From positions 1 through 5,865 of the forward strand of contig JALVCM010000021.1 of the NCBI GenBank assembly GCA_027010005.1: DNA of 5,865 bases, in the 5' to 3' direction. Numbering within the stretch: position 1 is the stretch's first letter; every line of letters starts with the position of its first letter. Position numbers and translations under genes: made by a program. Below, piece after piece: positions 5,142-5,865 of the stretch. This stretch comes from Thiohalobacter sp. (GTDB lineage Bacteria > Pseudomonadota > Gammaproteobacteria > DSM-19610). The notes beneath the pieces were generated by a model. It was not told where the DNA came from and did no database searches. It saw only the letters and a list, made by a program, of their open reading frames with translations.

Positions 5142-5865
5142 AAGACAGCCCCTACTTCAAGCAGGCACAACTCATGCTGCGGGTCATGCCCCATGTGGCG
5201 GCAGAAGCGTGCTTCGCGCTGAAGGGCGGCACAGCGATCAATCTCTATGTGCGCGACATGCCACGACTGTCGGTCGATATCGACCTGACCTATTTGCCGC
5301 TGGAGTCTCGCGAGACGACATTGGCCAACATCGGAGAAGCACTGCAGCGGATTGCCACCGCGATACGAAGGACCGTATCCGGAGCAACTGTGCAGGAGAT
5401 CCGGATAAGGGGCGCGGAGCATGTGTCAAAGTTATCCGTTAGCACGGCAGAGGCCACCATCAAGATTGAACCCAATCTGGTGCTCCGGGGCACGGTGTTT
5501 TCGCCGGTGGAACGGGAACTGAGCGAGCAGGCCGAGGAACTGTTCGAGGCATCGGCGACAGCCAACACACTGGCTATTGCGGATCTGTATGGCGGCAAAC
5601 TGTGCGCAGCACTGGACCGCCAGCACCCGCGTGACATCTTTGACGTCAAGATTTTGATGGATAACGAAGGTATTACCGATGAGATCCGTACCGCCTTCGT
5701 TATTTATCTTGCGAGCCACGACCGGCCAATGAGCGAACTGCTCGAACCCAACCTGAAAGAATTTCGCCAGGTATTTGAGCGAGAGTTCGCCGGGATGGCA
5801 ACCGAAGAAGTCGAGTATGATGTACTGGTGACAGTCCGTAACCGGCTCATAGAAACCATCAGGGA
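5138..5865 (+). CDS. abiEii: AbiEii-family nucleotidyltransferase toxin (3' end outside window)
   Basis: The first 242 residues of an AbiEii toxin, cut by the window edge; relatives are near 300 residues, so roughly the last fifth is missing. It is a DNA polymerase beta-like nucleotidyltransferase. Visible motifs: KGGTAINLY (29-37, nucleotide-binding GG[T/S] motif), SVDIDLTY with metal-binding D47 and D49, and LYGGKLCAALDRQHPRDIFDV (150-170), carrying conserved K154 and the acidic D166/D169. All appear intact, so an active toxin is expected. Relatives inhibit growth by adding nucleotides to RNA, shown for some MenT members on tRNA acceptor ends; the target here is unknown. The start ATG overlaps the antitoxin stop by 4 bases, with GGTGA (5126-5130) as a possible ribosome site. 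AbiE can act as abortive-infection phage defence or island stabiliser. Confidence 0.94.
   Translation, partial: MKDSPYFKQAQLMLRVMPHVAAEACFALKGGTAINLYVRDMPRLSVDIDLTYLPLESRETTLANIGEALQRIATAIRRTVSGATVQEIRIRGAEHVSKLSVSTAEATIKIEPNLVLRGTVFSPVERELSEQAEELFEASATANTLAIADLYGGKLCAALDRQHPRDIFDVKILMDNEGITDEIRTAFVIYLASHDRPMSELLEPNLKEFRQVFEREFAGMATEEVEYDVLVTVRNRLIETIR

Overview
The window looks like the left end of a small genomic island in a proteobacterium, most likely a gammaproteobacterium. The tRNA encodes its own CCA, the genes are moderately GC-rich, and the protein families (tRNA-adjacent integrase, AlpA-like regulator, PF12835-type recombinase, AbiE pair) are typical of proteobacterial islands. Species cannot be assigned from the sequence.

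Layout. (1) 86-172 is a complete tRNA-Leu(UAA); its 3' end is the probable attachment site. (2) 355-1341 is a full tyrosine integrase reading away from the tRNA, behind a 23-bp palindrome and related TTTACGC repeats that may be integrase or excisionase sites. (3) 1338-1604 (minus) is an 88-aa AlpA/excisionase-like HTH protein; it converges on the integrase so tightly that one CTAG supplies both stop codons. (4) 1605-1908 is a divergent control region with several inverted repeats, leading into (5) 1909-2667, a winged-helix protein resembling phage or island replication proteins. (6) 2668-3323 has no convincing gene but is dense in short perfect hairpins, with a terminator-like stem and a very long Shine-Dalgarno-like sequence that has no start codon. 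(7) 3324-4190 is a second, unrelated tyrosine recombinase of the Phage_int_SAM_2/Integrase_1 type with all catalytic residues. (8) 4261-4343 is an AT-rich promoter with inverted repeats on both sides of a consensus -10 box, and (9) 4344-5865 is an abiEi-abiEii type IV toxin-antitoxin operon, the toxin gene running off the window end.

How the parts fit. Integrase 1, the AlpA-like protein and the replication-like protein form the usual mobility and control set of an integrated element at a tRNA. The second recombinase, its structured upstream DNA and the AbiE pair look like a separate cassette carried in the island, with AbiE as stabilisation or anti-phage cargo. The least explained parts are the structured region at 2820-3290, and the 1873-1908 leader, where a hairpin could bring a distant GGAG close to the start codon.
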